Source of the DNA: Dactylorhiza incarnata
Taxonomy: Eukaryota; Streptophyta; Magnoliopsida; Asparagales; Orchidaceae
NCBI GenBank assembly: GCA_033032865.1
Contig: JAWHQI010000064.1
Span: 3,472,001 to 3,536,000, forward strand
Length of the DNA: 64,000 bases
Direction of reading: 5' to 3'
Shown here piece by piece: positions 18,401 through 33,400 of the stretch. Numbering within the stretch: position 1 is the first letter of the stretch; each line of letters begins with the position of its first letter. A model generated the notes under the pieces. That model ran no database searches, had not been told where the DNA came from, and saw nothing but the letters and a program-made list of their open reading frames with translations. The position numbers and the translations under genes are program-made.

Positions 18401-21400
18401 AAAATGAGTTGAGGAATTTGTGGCAGCATGTATGGAGGCGACACTGTGTATGTTTAATTTAGATTTATTTCCTCATCAACCTTTTTTTCCGTTCTATTTG
18501 CAGTAATTAACTTCAATAATTATACTAATGATACAGTCAAGCAGCTATGTTTGTGCTTCAGAAAACAATGCTGCCAGCAATCAAATTTATCCAAATGCTA
18601 GCGAATGGTCCCAGACTGATGAAACAAGTGACAAAGAAAGTGATGCTCAGGTGCTTAAATCTGTTTAACTTCTTATGATTATAACCTTAGCCATGGTTCA
18701 AAGAAAATGCTAAACGTCAACATTTTTTGGTAGAAGATAATAGTAAACAGATTTCTGGAAAATCTAAGCCTCCTAGGCTCCTAGCTCTGTCTGGTCTATT
18801 TTTCTTGGATATTATACAGAAAGTGTTTTGGTGTACATCATTGTTATTTTTTCATTCGCTGATATAACAGTTTTTTTAATCACCCCCTTTCTTTCCGACC
18901 ATGGGCAAACTGAAGGGATTCCTTTTTGTCTTTCCTCGCAGCGGTGTTAGCCTATTTCTTTTAATAACTGCTCTGCAAATGTTTTGAGGAATAAAAGAAA
19001 ATGATGGACTTTTCTAATTTCTTTGGCTATTTTCTTGCGATACAATTTCATGTGTGCTTTTCTAGTGTTGAAATCTGTCTGATCTTCTTTGCTTTTCTAT
19101 TTTAGCATTTTGTGGTGAGCTTTAGATTCTCAAGAGCCGGCCTAGTTTTTTTTATAGCAGATGGTGATACTCTAGAGAGCCTATTTAAGGGATGAATTGT
19201 ATGACATTGTGCACCGAATATTTGGTATTTTGGATTCGGTTTAGGGTTTGGCAAATCGGACAACTTTGTATTCTTTGAGAGTATGTTGCTCAAAATATCA
19301 TTGTAATCGTTCATATTCTTGTCATATCATTTAACATGCCTATAGAGCCTATTTAAGGAGTTTGTATTATGAGAATGGGCATCAGATATTTGATATTTGG
19401 TCTTCAGCTAGTGTTGGGAGAGGGAACCAACCCTCATTGTATCCTTTTGACAGGAAGTCTCTGGAAATGTCATTGCAATCATTCATTTTTGTAATTTTTT
19501 TGGCAATATTTTCCTTCATCATTTCAGTACGTAATTATATCTACTTTGGTTTTGGATGTTAATTTTTTCTCTATTTGGTGCTTGACCAGGGTTTGGGAAG
19601 CAAAGGCGATGCAGAGCATGAGATTTGTCAAAAGCAAGCTGAACCTGTTATAGCCAAACATGGTTGTCCCCCCAGGGAAGTTGAAGCATATTCAGAGCAG
19701 CCTGGAAACAACATGACTGCAATAGTTGGTTCATCACTTGTCCAACATAATGGGGTATTAACAGGTGATTTCTTACATTACATTTTTATCATATTTTATG
19801 TTTCCTGTTTAATATAAAAAAACTCAAACGTATTTTGTTGTTGCAGATAATACTTTGGTAGTTAGGAATTTTGCAGTTCTTCCTGTTCAAATGGCACCTT
19901 TAATAGAAAATATTGGGCTTGGTTCTTATGGCAAATCAAGATGTGCAAAGGGTGGCAATGAGAAGTTTAACTTACTACGTGAAATAAATTCTCAGGAAAC
20001 GTCATCACAACGTATGGCTGGAAACGTGAAGTCCGGGGCAAATGGACAGTGCTCAAATGCAGTCATGAGCGTGGATGATACGGAGGAAAATGCATCATCT
20101 GCAGCTGCTAGATCTTCTCAAATGAATCATGTATCCAATACTAGTGCGCTACCTCTATGGGAGCATTCTTTAAGGGCACAGTTAAATGACTCTGCAGAAC
20201 ATCATATAAAGAAGAACATATTAAATCATTCAAATGCATCTGCCTTTACGAGGTAATGACTCGAACTAATACTCTATGTTTGTTTGAATACAGTGAACTA
20301 TGCTGTGATAAATTAGAACCTATACATCCATGGCTCTTTATTAATCTTTGGCACTAAATTTTGACAAAATCTAGAAGATATTGAATCAACAAGCGTTACA
20401 AATGTATCAGATTTCAAATTTTCACTTTATTGTGAATAAAAGAGTTTAAAAAAACTATGCTAGTGTAAATGTATGAAGAGTACGCTTGTGTCAGATTAAT
20501 CAAGCAAGGGGTGAGATGGGATAACTCAATGTTGTTCAAGGGTTAGCTGGACATGCCCAACTATTTAAAACTATTCAATTGTTCTAGTTATCTAGGGAGG
20601 AGATGTTTAAAAGAGTATTTCAAAAAGTTGTTCAGAAGATACTATTTAGCCCTAGAGAGAGGTTGTTGAGGACCATTTGCCCCAGATATATGACAATTGG
20701 TGGTACTTGGCAATACGTGATCGTAGCATCAGTTGGCTATCAACAGTACTTGCCATTGAGTCTTTTACAGTTCTGGACCATCAGTGGCTGGCTAGAAGTA
20801 CTAGCCCGAAGGACTTAACTAGATGAATTCACTCTGGCAAGGAGTAGTTCCCATAAGTGTTCCAGTTAGTCAGGATATCTTCTTTGGTCTAGTGGCTGGT
20901 TGGCACTAACCCCACTAGTCCGCGAGAATCCTTTGTGATTTGTTACATAATGACCTCCGCGACGTCTAGTCGGTGGTTGTTTCCCAAGACAGACCTTTGT
21001 TTCATGGTCTGAGGGGCTGAGGCAGTGACCTGGTGGATTGAGGGCTTCTTCCCAGTAGGCCGTTGAGGAAGCCATGGATGATGACGAAGGCAATCGTTGT
21101 TGGAGGCACTCGTCTCTTGAACTTGGAGTTTGGTTGAAGTTAAGTCGTCGAGTACCTTATGAAGCATGTCCTTGAGGTCTCCGATTTGGTCGTTCGATTG
21201 TTCTATGACGACCTGTTCTGATACCAATCGGACATTGTAGAATGGGATAAAATGAGTACACCTTCATCTTCTCCTTCCTTGCCTTCAAATACCCTATGAT
21301 GCTCGAGTTCAATTGAGAAACCTACAAAGAAGAGAGAAATTGACAAAGAGAAGGAGAGTGTGTAGCGGTTTACGCTACAGGAACGGCCACAACTACTCAT

Positions 21401-24400
21401 AATAGAAAGAATGTCAACTCAGCTTGGACCACTTGGATAAACCAATCATATTAGGCCACTTGTATTGAGGGCAACTACTATATCCAAACCCTCTATATAA
21501 AAAGAACTGTGCACGGCTTGTTCGGCATGCGAAATTAAATCTTCTTTTATCATTTAGTTTGGTTTCTTAGTTTAGATTAGAATATCAGCAGCTATAGGAA
21601 TTAGTTCGCTCTTCTTCTCTTCCGGTGCCGGCGGCCTCGCCGGCGAACCCATAACGGCTCAAGACCGTTACAATTATGCTCTTGTTGAGAGTTTTCCTCC
21701 CCTCCACCTTCCGCCATCTCTCCGGAACAACCGTTTTATGTTCTTCGTAAGCTTTGCAACTCAAGAACATCAAGAACCTCTCAGATTGCCAGGCTCCGAT
21801 CCAGTTTTTGTCTCCGGATTCACCTCCACCAGAGGTCAAGAAGGCTCTATCGCAGGAAGATTGCTCTCTGACGTAAACCTCTCCCCATCTCAACTATGGG
21901 AACAACCGAAGGTTCGGCACCACATTTGATCTAAAAAAGACAGCAATTTGGCGAACAAGAAAGTCCCAGTTTCTTGAGCAGCAGGGAGATTCATTTGTTG
22001 AAAATTTTCAACTCTATTGAGAGCTCATCCTTCCGCCTCTCTTATACAGTTTTTCAATAGATTCTCTTATTTCCCCGCGCCTTAGCCGACGGGGCAGGTT
22101 CGCCACTCTCTTCTCCACCGCTTCCCCGATCCGAATACCACTCCCTTGCATCTCATCCGGCGGTGCCACCGCTACCGTTATTTTACCATAATCACTATCA
22201 AGAACCACATCGGAGGGTTTCTGGTTGCGTATCTACCATGATCTGCCTCATGGCATGTCTTTCCTTTCCAATCTTCGGACGTGGAGTAGCGAAAAAGAAC
22301 AAGTTCTTTGTCCTTCAAGATCCACCTCCACCTTGGTGCTTGATATGGACCGTTTTTGGTTTTCTTCCACCGCTCGTGTCGACTTCCATTCGTTGTCGGA
22401 CTCCACATCTTCAGTCTCTTCCCTCCTAGTGCTGGTGGAAGATGCCTCCAATAGCATAAATGCCTCATTCAACGTCTCAAGGACTAACACAAGCTTCCAA
22501 AACCTGCATTAAAAAGATTGGTCCTCTCAAGAAATAAATCTCCTTGAATGGCTGATCTGATTTACAGTGCAATTTAAGTGGAAATCGCTTTGACCTCCTC
22601 TCAAGTTCTATTTGGCGCTGACAAGGTCAAGAAAGGTTATGATTTCGTTCTTGCAGAAACGAGTTTCGAGGATTCTGCTTTGGAATCATGTTCAATGAAG
22701 CTTCCAACAATGCTCATTCTGACGGATAAAACAACATATTCTTCACCAATTCGTGTGTTTGGCCCCGGCGGAATCATTGAAGTCGCCACTTTTTCGCTTG
22801 CAAGAGTTATTCAACAACAGTTTCTTGCCTCTACATTCTCATGCAACCAAGGACACGAGCCAACGAAGCACTAACAATTTGCAATGATTAAGAATCGTTT
22901 TCCCATTTCCATCTGACCTCTTTACTTGGACTCGCTTGGAGTAGGTTCATTGATGGCATCTATGCACACTTTTGTATTTGACCCAAGTTGAATCAAACGA
23001 CGAGGTCATCGTTTTCTCGGGAAGGGTAGGAGTGTTGCGGGTTATGCTACAGGAACGAACACAACTACTCATAATAGAAAGAATGCCAACTCAGCTGGGA
23101 CCACCGGGATAAACCAATCATATTAGGCCACTTGTATTGAGGCCAACGGCTATATCCAAACCCTATATATATAAAAAGAATTGTACACGGCATGTTCAAC
23201 ATGCGAAATGAAATCTTCTTTTATCCTTTAGTTTGGTTTCTTAGTTTAGATTAGAATAACAATAGCTATAAGAATTAGTTCGGCCTTCTTCTCTTCCGGC
23301 GCCGGCGGCCTCGCCGGTGGACCCGTAACAGCTCAAGACCGTTACACACACAGAGAGAGAAAGAGAGAGAGATGATCAATCTATGGTAGAAGGGAGGAAG
23401 AAGAGGATTGCCCCCAAAACTAACCAGCCATAGAGCATAATACATGAAAAGGAAGATTGCAAAAAGGTTCTTTGTAATCTTGATCGATAAGCCAAATCTA
23501 AGGTATACCTTATATCATTCAATTTTTCTTTGGCGATAGAATGGTAATTTCTTTCAGAGAAGATGCTGGAAAGGAAAATACGCCTAGGATGTGTTCGAGG
23601 ATGCAACAAGATGAGATTAACGAAGGGGCGACAATGTGAAGCAGCGTCCAGAGACCTGTAACAAGAATGGACGGGAGGAGAGCTTTCTGTGACGCCTTGG
23701 TCGAACTACTTTGGAGGAAGCAACAATGGGATCAACAACCATAATGTTGAAGGAGTACCCTATGAATTATGATGTACTCAAAGGAGGTCTATCTACGGAC
23801 CATCAAAGGAGTCTCTGCGGAAAGACGACAACACCAAATAATGTGAATGACATTGGATCGCTAAAGAGGAATGAGCTCTGGAAGATATGGAATTGGACAT
23901 CTAGATGATGGACGTATGAAGCAGTGACTATGAAGATCGGTCACCAGTACAGACAGGTGGGAAAAATAAAAGAAGGGGAAGAAAACTCTGATCACTACTC
24001 AGGATCAAGCAGTTTCCAGTTCTTTAATGTCATGCTAATGAGGTAACCGGAGGTAAACATTCACGAGAAAGTTGTTCTCACTATCTGGCTGCTCCAAAAA
24101 CCTAAAAAACTATTCTTGAGTAGGAAATGAGTATAACCTCTCATCCGGAGTCTTGTCCAAGTGAATATAATAGAGCCAACAACATAATGTTTTCCATATG
24201 TACCATCTTATCCTTCGGAAAATACATACCTCCTTGTATCTTACCGAGCCGAAGTCGGACTCGGGTGAGTGAAGCCCCTCCCCTCCCTCTCCCATTTGGC
24301 CGACCACTATTTCTCCCTCTCCTACTCCCTTGGCCGGCCCCCCTTACCTTTCCCCTTGTCGTGGAACCACTCCTTTCCACCTTCCACCCCATAGTTGTCC

Positions 24401-27400
24401 ACCATTACCTTCCTCTTGTCGTGGAACCACCCCTCCCCACCTCCCACCACATAGTCGACCAGCCTCTATACATTCCCTCTCCATATCCGCACTAAAGTCC
24501 CCAAAACAGCCCCTAACACCTCTGAAATCCCCTCTCATCCACCTCCGGAGATCACCGAAAAACCATCTCCGACAACCTCTGGTGTTCCCTCCCCAATCCC
24601 CTTGTCATTTCATCTGATTTTTAGTTTTTCGATGATTGTCGAAAAACACCTCCGGCCACCACCACCACCGGTCGCCTCATCGGCGACCACCTCCAGCGGC
24701 CTCGTACTTGGTGTACTAGCATGGGAGGGATGCGGCCACAAATGACTTGACCCACTGAAATAGAGCGAGCTGGCTAGGCACCGACATGCCCTCATGTCGG
24801 TCTCAAGTAAAACTCCATTAACAGGAACAGAATGAAGTAGGAGGACACCGAGAGAACCAAACACCCCGGTGGTGGAGCCAGCCCCCAACCAAACTAAAGG
24901 GTGATCAAGCTGAAGCATCTGTTTGGTGGCAGTGATGACGAGCTGGAGGAGCGGGTCAGCGGTGTGGCATCCTCCCTTACTAGTCGAGAGATGGCCGCAA
25001 GGGTGGCGACGGCCAGTCTATGGGACGAGTCAGTGGCCTGGCCTGACCGAAACTCAACTGATAAGTTGTATTCCAACAACTTCACTATCTAGTCATGTTG
25101 TGCTGACATGGGGTACTTCTGCTTCAGTAAGAATCGTAGGTTGTGATGGTCGGTGTGGATGGTGAAATGACATCCCAACAGATAGGGGCGCCAATGCGGG
25201 ACGACCAGGACTAGAGCCATGAGTTCGATCTCGTAGGCAAAACTCGTACGAACCGTAAGTGCGAAAGAACGGTTGAAGTAAGCACCGACTGACCGGATTG
25301 CATCAAAATTGCTCCAACGCCCAAGCCCATGACGTCGCACTCAGGGATGAATGGTTGGTTGAAGTCAGAAAGTGCCAGGACAGGAGCAGTAATGAGAGCC
25401 TGCTGAAGGATCGTGAAGGTCGTGTCCACCTCCACCGTCCACTGAAAAGAATTGGAGTCTGCTTTCTTCAATAAACTAAAAAGGTGCTTGGCGAGTTTGT
25501 TACTTTATTGTAATCCCGAATGAAATGTTGGTAATAGTTGGCGAGACCGAGGAATCCCTGGATGTCCCAGAGGGAGCGAGGGGTCGACCATTGGAGGACG
25601 ACCTCCACCTTCTCGGTCTCCATTTCCATTCTTGTTGGTCATGAGTAGATTTGGTAATTAATTACTCAGATCTCTATCACATCACATTATACACGTTACC
25701 ATCAAATCACTTCCACGAATCTCTAAGCATTGACTCATTATGACCCGAAATTCATATTTCTAACCCAATAACACCTCAATACCCATGGGTCTATTGATCA
25801 GTTACCGTTCACAGACCGGTTACACGAATGTCGTACCCCCTCTTTGCCACTCTTTACACGTTACCCCTCACTTTGCGATACGTGTCACCCATCAGGAGAA
25901 CCTTCTCGGAAAGCCCTCGAGATGACATGATTTAGTCAACCTTAGCATCCAAGATGTTCATCTCGATCGCCTAGCCATTCATTTCGATCGCATAGCGGTT
26001 CATCTTGCTGCTTTTCTCGACCTGTTTTATGTAGTCGAATCCACTCTCCCTCCTCTCTCCCCTCGCTCTTCTTTCTTCTCGCTCTTCGATCCTCTTTGCA
26101 CGAAGGATCCCAAGTACGGAGTATCATCTCACTCGTGTTGCATGCCACTCACCAAGACCCCCTTACGCCACTCTGTCTTCGTCCCCGAAAAGTTGTCAAC
26201 TAAGTGGAATTTATCTTGTTTCCACTAAGCCGCTCTTTCCACTATCTTCCGCTCTGTCCATAGGAAAACACACTTCCTTCGCCATTTATAGAGGCAAATC
26301 TCTATCAGTACTGACAAATTTTCTAGGGAAATGCACTACCTTCACCATTTATAGAGGCAAATCTCTATTTGTACTGACAAATTTTTCATTCTCCCAAAAA
26401 TCTTTGTCCTTTACTCCATCACCCCTGTCCTTCTACCCCACTAACAAGATCTTGCTCGATCTTTCCTCTATCCACTCATGCATATCGTGGGTAGGGTGTC
26501 ATATCCGGCCCTGACTTCATACGGGTTGCCTCGGACAGCCTCGATGGGAAGAACATTTCCTACAAACGAAACTCCACTACTCATTCTTGTATAAATAGTC
26601 TAACTTGAGAACAACCGAGGTATCGGTTTTCGCCCTCTCTTTTGGCTCTCTTTAGTCCAATTGCACTTGGAACCAGGAGACCTTGACAATTTCTAGAGGG
26701 GGAGCACATTTGGCAAGCTCATGGGTGTGCGGTGGGACCTTCGGCGATCCCAGACCAGCTCCATTGTTTTCATCCACCAGTAAGTAAGGTCAACTCCGAC
26801 CGCTGACATTTCAGGGTCCAACAACGCCATTGGCCGAGATGGTGTGCCCCAAGTAGCTAATCTCGGTCTGGCTGAAAATGCACTCCTTGGGGTTCACGGG
26901 GAAAGCATGCCCATGGAGGGTGGTCAGGGTCGCCTGCGCATGCTAAGGTGATCCTGCTAAGAGGAGTTGTAGACAAGAATGTCATCAAAGAACACTGAAA
27001 TATACTTCCGTAGGACCGAATGAAAGATATTGTTCATGGTTGCTTGAATGGTATGTTGCGGATCCACGCTGGGGCGTCACATACCAGTGTCGCGCAAAAC
27101 CGCAAAAGGATTAATTCAGCATCACTTATATTTTATTTTGGTGTCTTTTGATTTCATGCTTTGATATTGTCGCATTTTTTTATTTTATCTCACATGATGT
27201 TAAACCTAGTGATGGGGCATTTTGGAACTTTATAGTTTCACTTGGGCCTAACCGGATATAGGGGGAGGGCTGCTTGGAGTAAGGATTATGCAAATTTGAT
27301 CAAACTCTCTTTCTATCTCTCCTTAGTTTCTATTCTCTCATTCCCTTTGGTCATCCTCCGTCGTCGATATAGGCTCCCGAGTGTCCAAGTAGGGGCACTC

Positions 27401-30400
27401 CAACCTCCTCCAGGATTTTTACCTCGCCTATCCACAAATTAGATCCCAAATGAGGGTCTATATCAGGTAGGTAGCTGGCATATTCTCTATGCCAAATCAC
27501 ATGAAAACAAACTCATAGTGGCGCCATTGTAGGTGCGGAAGGCCGTCTTCGGGATGTCCTCGTTGCGCACCTGGATTTGGTGTTAGTCGAACCGTAGGCC
27601 GAGCTTGTAGAAGAATATCGCCTGACGCAATTCATTCAACAACTCTTAGATGACCGATATGGGGTACTTGTCTGGAGTGGCACCTCGTTGAGCTCCCGAT
27701 AATCCACACAAAGCCGCCAACTACCATCCTTCTTCTTAACGAGGAGGACTCGAGTAGCGAAGGGGCTAGCACTAAGCCGGATGAGGCCCCTAACCAACAT
27801 GTCACCCACGAGCTGTTCAATCTCATCCTTCTAAACACGCCCGTAGCGGTAGGGGCGAACAAAAATAGCAACCACCCCCGGATGAAGGATAATGCGGTGG
27901 TCATTTGACGCGAAGGTGAGAGGTGGGTGGCATCAACGAAGACTCCTGGGAAAGAGTCTAGGATGCACTACAACTGGAGTTAGGTAGGGGCGGTTGGGCG
28001 GGTCGGCTCAACGATGTGCCACAGGTATGTGGCAAAGTCTACTTCCGTTGTTTTCTGAAGAGAATGGAAGGCAATCGACTAACAGATGAGGGAGGCCTCC
28101 TCGGCTAACAATAGAGCAACACTCGACTGATAAAAATGCATTGTAAAGCGATCTCAGTTGACATACACATCGTTGAGGGTATGAAGCCACGCGACGCCCA
28201 ATACGACGAGAACTCCATCGAGCTCAAAAGAGTAGAAATCCGCTCTGAGATGGCAGGGGCCCACAGTCATTTCTAGGCCCATACAGAGGCCCCCAGTAGC
28301 TCCGTGGAGACAGCCGCCTAAGTAGACCGAGAAGCAAGAGGCAGATAAGTGTAGAGCTGTGCACCAGGCGCTGGGAGATGAAATCATGGTTGACCCCACT
28401 ATCAATCATCACAATCACATAAGTTCCATAGACGGGCCTGGAGGGCTTCATGGTTTGGGGGCAGAGATGTCGCCAACCTCGAAGCACGGAAGGTCTAACG
28501 ATGCAACCTCGCTTGGAGGTTTTCGTCGTGTGGTACGCGTGCTTCAAAATCATCAAGGGCGACCTCTGGGTCCTCCTCACCAATGGTGATGCGGAGCTCC
28601 TTCATGGGACAATCATGAATTATGGTTGTTGACAACTGAAAGGAAACAGCTAGTGCGAAGATCGTAGTACTCTTGGTTGGTCATTTGGGGACTGGTCGAC
28701 AATCGAGGAGGCTGCAATAGTGGCATGGAATGCGGGGGAGCTATGGTATGCTTTTGGGGTGGAAGTCGGAAGGGCGTGGGAGGGCGGCCAAGCTGGCAGG
28801 GACGAAAACTCCCTGGGTGGAGGCCGGTGTCTGTGGATTTGACATTGAAGTCTGCTTCCACCAAGTGAGCGAGATCCATGACATCAATAATAGACTGTGG
28901 GTGATGGGTGCGAAGGCAGGATTAGATGTGGGTAAGTAACCCTTGCATGAAGAAACCCAAGTAATGATCTTGTTGTAAGCTCAGGATGTGTGTTTCCAAT
29001 GCAATAAACTCGTCGATATAGTCATCATGGAGGCACGATTGACTGACGCCACAAAGACGTTCCACCACTGTCCCAAAATAACGAACATCGTAGCGGAGGA
29101 TGAGATCTTGTTGGAGTTCCGACCAGGAGAGAGAAGGGTTGTTCTGGCAGAGCCAGTGGACCCAATGGAGGGTCAACCCTTCCATGCCGACAAGAATCAT
29201 CGGGATCTTTTGTAGCTTTGAGGTTTGATGGTTGTCAAAGAATTACTCCGCACGCCCAATCCAACCCATGGGATCCATTACGTTGAAAGTTGAGACATCG
29301 AAGGAGCGGATCGGTGGAAGAGCGGCGAAAGGCGGTGAGGGAGGCTCGACGGTAGGTCCCAGTGGGGTGCCAAGGATCGAAGGAGAATCGGCATTGGAAG
29401 TCAATGAGGTGCCCAGCCGTCCGGCGATGAAGTGATCAAACTTCGCATCCAATCGTTGGAGTTGGGCCTTGAGAGAGGCATTGGAATCCTTGTGAGTATC
29501 GAGGTGGTGAGAGATGGTCGGGTCGGTGGGGAGCTGGGCCGCGGGAACATTTGATTGCACCATGGAATGTAGGCGGGGAATACACTCGACGAGGCGAGCT
29601 AGCTGGGGCGGAAACACTGCTACGAGCTGCAATGCTGGGAGCAATGTGTCGATTGTAGCAGTCGGCGGGCGCGAATCGAATCGAAACCAAAGATTGAGGC
29701 TGGAGCAGGTGGATCGGCAAACACGGGATGCGGGTGACAATAATGTGTCAGCACGAGGGATGCAGGCGTAGACCAGTTGGCACAGGCTGAACGCTGACGG
29801 GAAATCGTGGTCGGTGCGGGTTCGCGTGCGTAGAATGAACGAGCAATAGGCGTGAGACGTCCTTAAGGCGGTAGAGACTGCGGCCAGAAAAGGGCCGGAC
29901 GGACTAAATGTTAGGTACTAGGGTTTGGAGAATGGTAGGGGAAGAAGAAGGGGATTAGAGAGGAAATTTCAACCCTTGGAGCTCTCCTCAATTGATCTTT
30001 ACTTCCAAGATGAAAAATAGTAAGTCATACATAGGCTTATATAGTGTCTTGCTCCGAAACACAAAAAGGGAAAACTGTAAATAACCACATGGCCCGAAAC
30101 ACACGTGCAATGATAAAAATAGAGGCGGCGAAGTGCGCAATGCCCGTGCGCACTATTGGCCAATGTTCATTGTCATGTTCGGATCTGTAACCTCGTCTTC
30201 GCAGTCCCAACATCGATATATGCACCACACAGGAGGACGTCCCTTGCCCTCGTTCATATCCATAACAAAAAGTATATTCTTTTACACTTGGTTAATTTTA
30301 TAGCTGTTAATTGTGGCGTTTGGTGTGATTAAGTTCCTCCTACAATTTAAAAGTTGCCTTAATTCTTTTTTACAGTTTCTGACTTTTTGGAATATTTCCT

Positions 30401-33400
30401 GCATATGTTTTTCAATTTTAATAAAGAGGGCACAAAAGTGCTTTCCTTTATAAAATATTTAATTCTAGTTCTTGTATTTCTTTTTATTAACTTTGCAGTC
30501 ATTTATTTATTTGTTAGATATGTTGGCACTTTTTCCAAAAATGTGGACCAGAAGTCAAATTCACCATTCATATGCATCAGAAACAGAGAATGTGTAGATT
30601 ACCTGCAGCCATTTGTCAGCTCTCATGGCTCTGATAATATGAATTGCTCGCATTCTGCTTCAAGAGGAGAAGATATGACACAATTTCAGATGTTTTCTGA
30701 TAGAAACATGGATGAAGTTGGTGGTTTGTCACGGAATGCCACTGCTGGAGAACAAAATTCTTTCCTTCATGCTCAACTTGGTTTTATGCCAGTGCCTCTT
30801 CCTGTTGGGGCTGCCCCTTACCCAAGCTTCTATAAGGGGCATGGGGCACAAGTAAATGATACGAAAACTGAAGAACAGAGGGATCTGTCCTTAAACCATA
30901 TTGTAGAGGTCTATCGAAATGATAATATGAGCAGGGATATGTTAAAAGCTAGTATGAGCAATGATAGTGGCGAGATAACAGATGCAGCAGCCGCAGCAGC
31001 AACAGAAACTGCTCTGGAAAGTAGGAATGAAAGCGGTATTCAAAGCTGCATCAAGAGTGTAACAAATTGTTATCACTCATATAGGGAGACTGCCCTAATC
31101 AAATTCCGGTTGAAAAGGAAGGATAGATGCTTTGAAAAGAAGGTAATAGTTTCACCTTTTGTATTGCAAATACATTTTATGCCTTTATAGTTAATGCATT
31201 TTACAGAATTTGAATATGGAGTTTCTCTTTTCTCAATTGATTTGTGGTTTTTGAGCCTTGTTGCATCACATCTTTAACCTGATTGTTCTATTGATTGTTT
31301 TTTCTATGGATGTCATTTATTCATGTGACTGTTCCTATGGTTAACTCTTTTTTTCTTTTCTTTTTCCTTTACCCCCTTAGATGCTCTTTCATCTCTTTTC
31401 TTGAATGCAGATATATTTAATGTTTATTTGTTCTGAGATACAAATGCTAAATTCATTTGTTTTAATGCTTTTCTTTTGACCTAAATGTCTTGGTTCTTCC
31501 TTATAATATTTTTCTTCATGAATTCATCCGTCCTTGTACTTTAATAGAGCATATATAGATATTTATGCATTAAATCTCTTTCGAGTAATGGATGATATTA
31601 CCTATATGGCATATTCCATATGTATTAATGTATCTATTTATTTTAAACAATTAATTATCAATGTATATATGGATGTACCAGAAGAATACTTTGATATTTA
31701 GCTAGCCCTAATTCGGTTACAAATTTTCCTCTATTCTTGAATAACATTTATAAGGTCCTTGTTGAAACCCAATGAAGAAGCCCACTTATCTCATCCTTAT
31801 ATATAGTTGCCCCACATTGTCTATGATTATTTATGCTCACTCCTTGTAGCTATATATGTACATGTACTCTCTTTATATATATATAATTATTGTTTCTACA
31901 TGGTATCAGATGAAAAATAGTTTCGCTCCCTCGCTAAGATTCGTGGGCGGAGACATTAGTTGTGGGCGGCGTCATTCGTCGGGGGCGGCGTCATTCCTTG
32001 GGGGTGGCATCATTCGTCGGGGGCGGCGTCATTCCGGGGGGGGGGGGGGGGGGGGGGGCGACGAGCACTCAGAACCTCTAGACCAATCATTAAGAAGATG
32101 GGTTTGCTTCAGATTTATTGGTACCTTTGAATAAATAATTACACAAAGATAGGTACTAGTGAGCCTACCCTTTATTTTTTGTCAAAAATCAATTATAAAT
32201 TCTTTCTTGAAACAATTCTGCCTTCCTTAAAATATCATGAACAGTTCCTGTATATGAATAAAAAAAATAAGTTTACTTTAGAAGATTTATAATAAGTATA
32301 AGAAGAATATGTATTCGGCGGCTCTCTATTCAGTGCTATGCATGGTTCTTTGGTAACTTCTAGTTGCCTCGGAACGCACTGTTCTTCTAGAGAGAAAGGC
32401 GCGCCTTCATCACCTTTCAGGAGGATCGGGAACCAGCGTCGTTCTTTGGCTGTGCACGGGGGCCCCGTGCGGCCGTGACAGTACCCCGGCCACGACAGTG
32501 AAAAACAATGAAATAGTTTTCTTAAACTATTTTATAAACCAAAACCCGTCAAATATTCTAATAAAATATAATGATAGTGATTGATGCAAGACATTGAAAG
32601 ACAATTAAGTGTGTGAAAATTAAGTGACTTTCCAATATTTGATGGATACATGCTTGACTTTTGGTATTATAAATTATGCACTCTATGCATATGTTGGTAC
32701 TAATTTGTGCGGAGAACCTGGTACACGACGGACAACCGCTCTTTATTAAAAAAAATATTCAAATCTGAGTACAATCAGTAAAATAATCAAAGAATAACAT
32801 TATAATAAATCTAAGTACAGTCAGTAAAATAATCAAAGAATAGCATTCATTGCCTTCCCAGAGAAGCCATTGGAGGCCACTCAATTACCTAGGGAACATG
32901 AAAACAAAGAATGCATCTTAATATTCAATCATAGCCGAAACAAATGAGCAATAAATCTCAAAGTGAATAAGAAGAACTCCGATAATATTGAGAATATTCA
33001 TTCCTTATTTATGTCCAGAGAAAGATTCACGAAGGAAACAAATCTAAAGATGAGTCTCCTCTTATTTGTTTGAGCATATAATAGTGAAGAATTGAACATA
33101 CAAAAAAAAAATGAAATTACAAATTGCAAAAAAAATTACCAGTTTTCCTCTACCATTTTTTAACCGCAAGCTCCTCCGCACAGCGCACAGCTGTCTCCAC
33201 GATCTCTGGTGCGCCGTTGAGCACCAGATTGATAATCCCCTTTGTCACCGCATCCTGCCTGCTAATTTCTTCCAATCAAAATTACTGTAGAGGAAGTAGA
33301 AAGGGGTATACCTAGAAGTAGAAAGGGGTATACCTAGAAGTAGAAAGGGGTGTACCTAGAAGATTTAACTGATGACTAATATTCGCCTGAAAGATTATGC

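Larger units (their letters stand above)
24890..30212 (-). mobile_element. Degenerate Ty3/gypsy retrotransposon (gag-PR-RT-RH) with secondary insertions
   Basis: Minus-strand order from right to left: LTR (29909-30212), gag (28613-29740), protease (28154-28405), reverse transcriptase (27480-27760, 26800-27050, 25450-25620) and RNase H (25089-25471). Integrase and the left LTR are not found. Frameshifts and stops throughout. Foreign DNA interrupts RT at 27054-27465 and 25630-26800. The gag is related to that of the element at 15090-18107. Sits in PRR intron 6. Confidence 0.8.

Noticed and set aside
27632..27904. 90-codon minus-strand frame
   Set aside because: Out-of-frame shadow of the RT N-terminal region.
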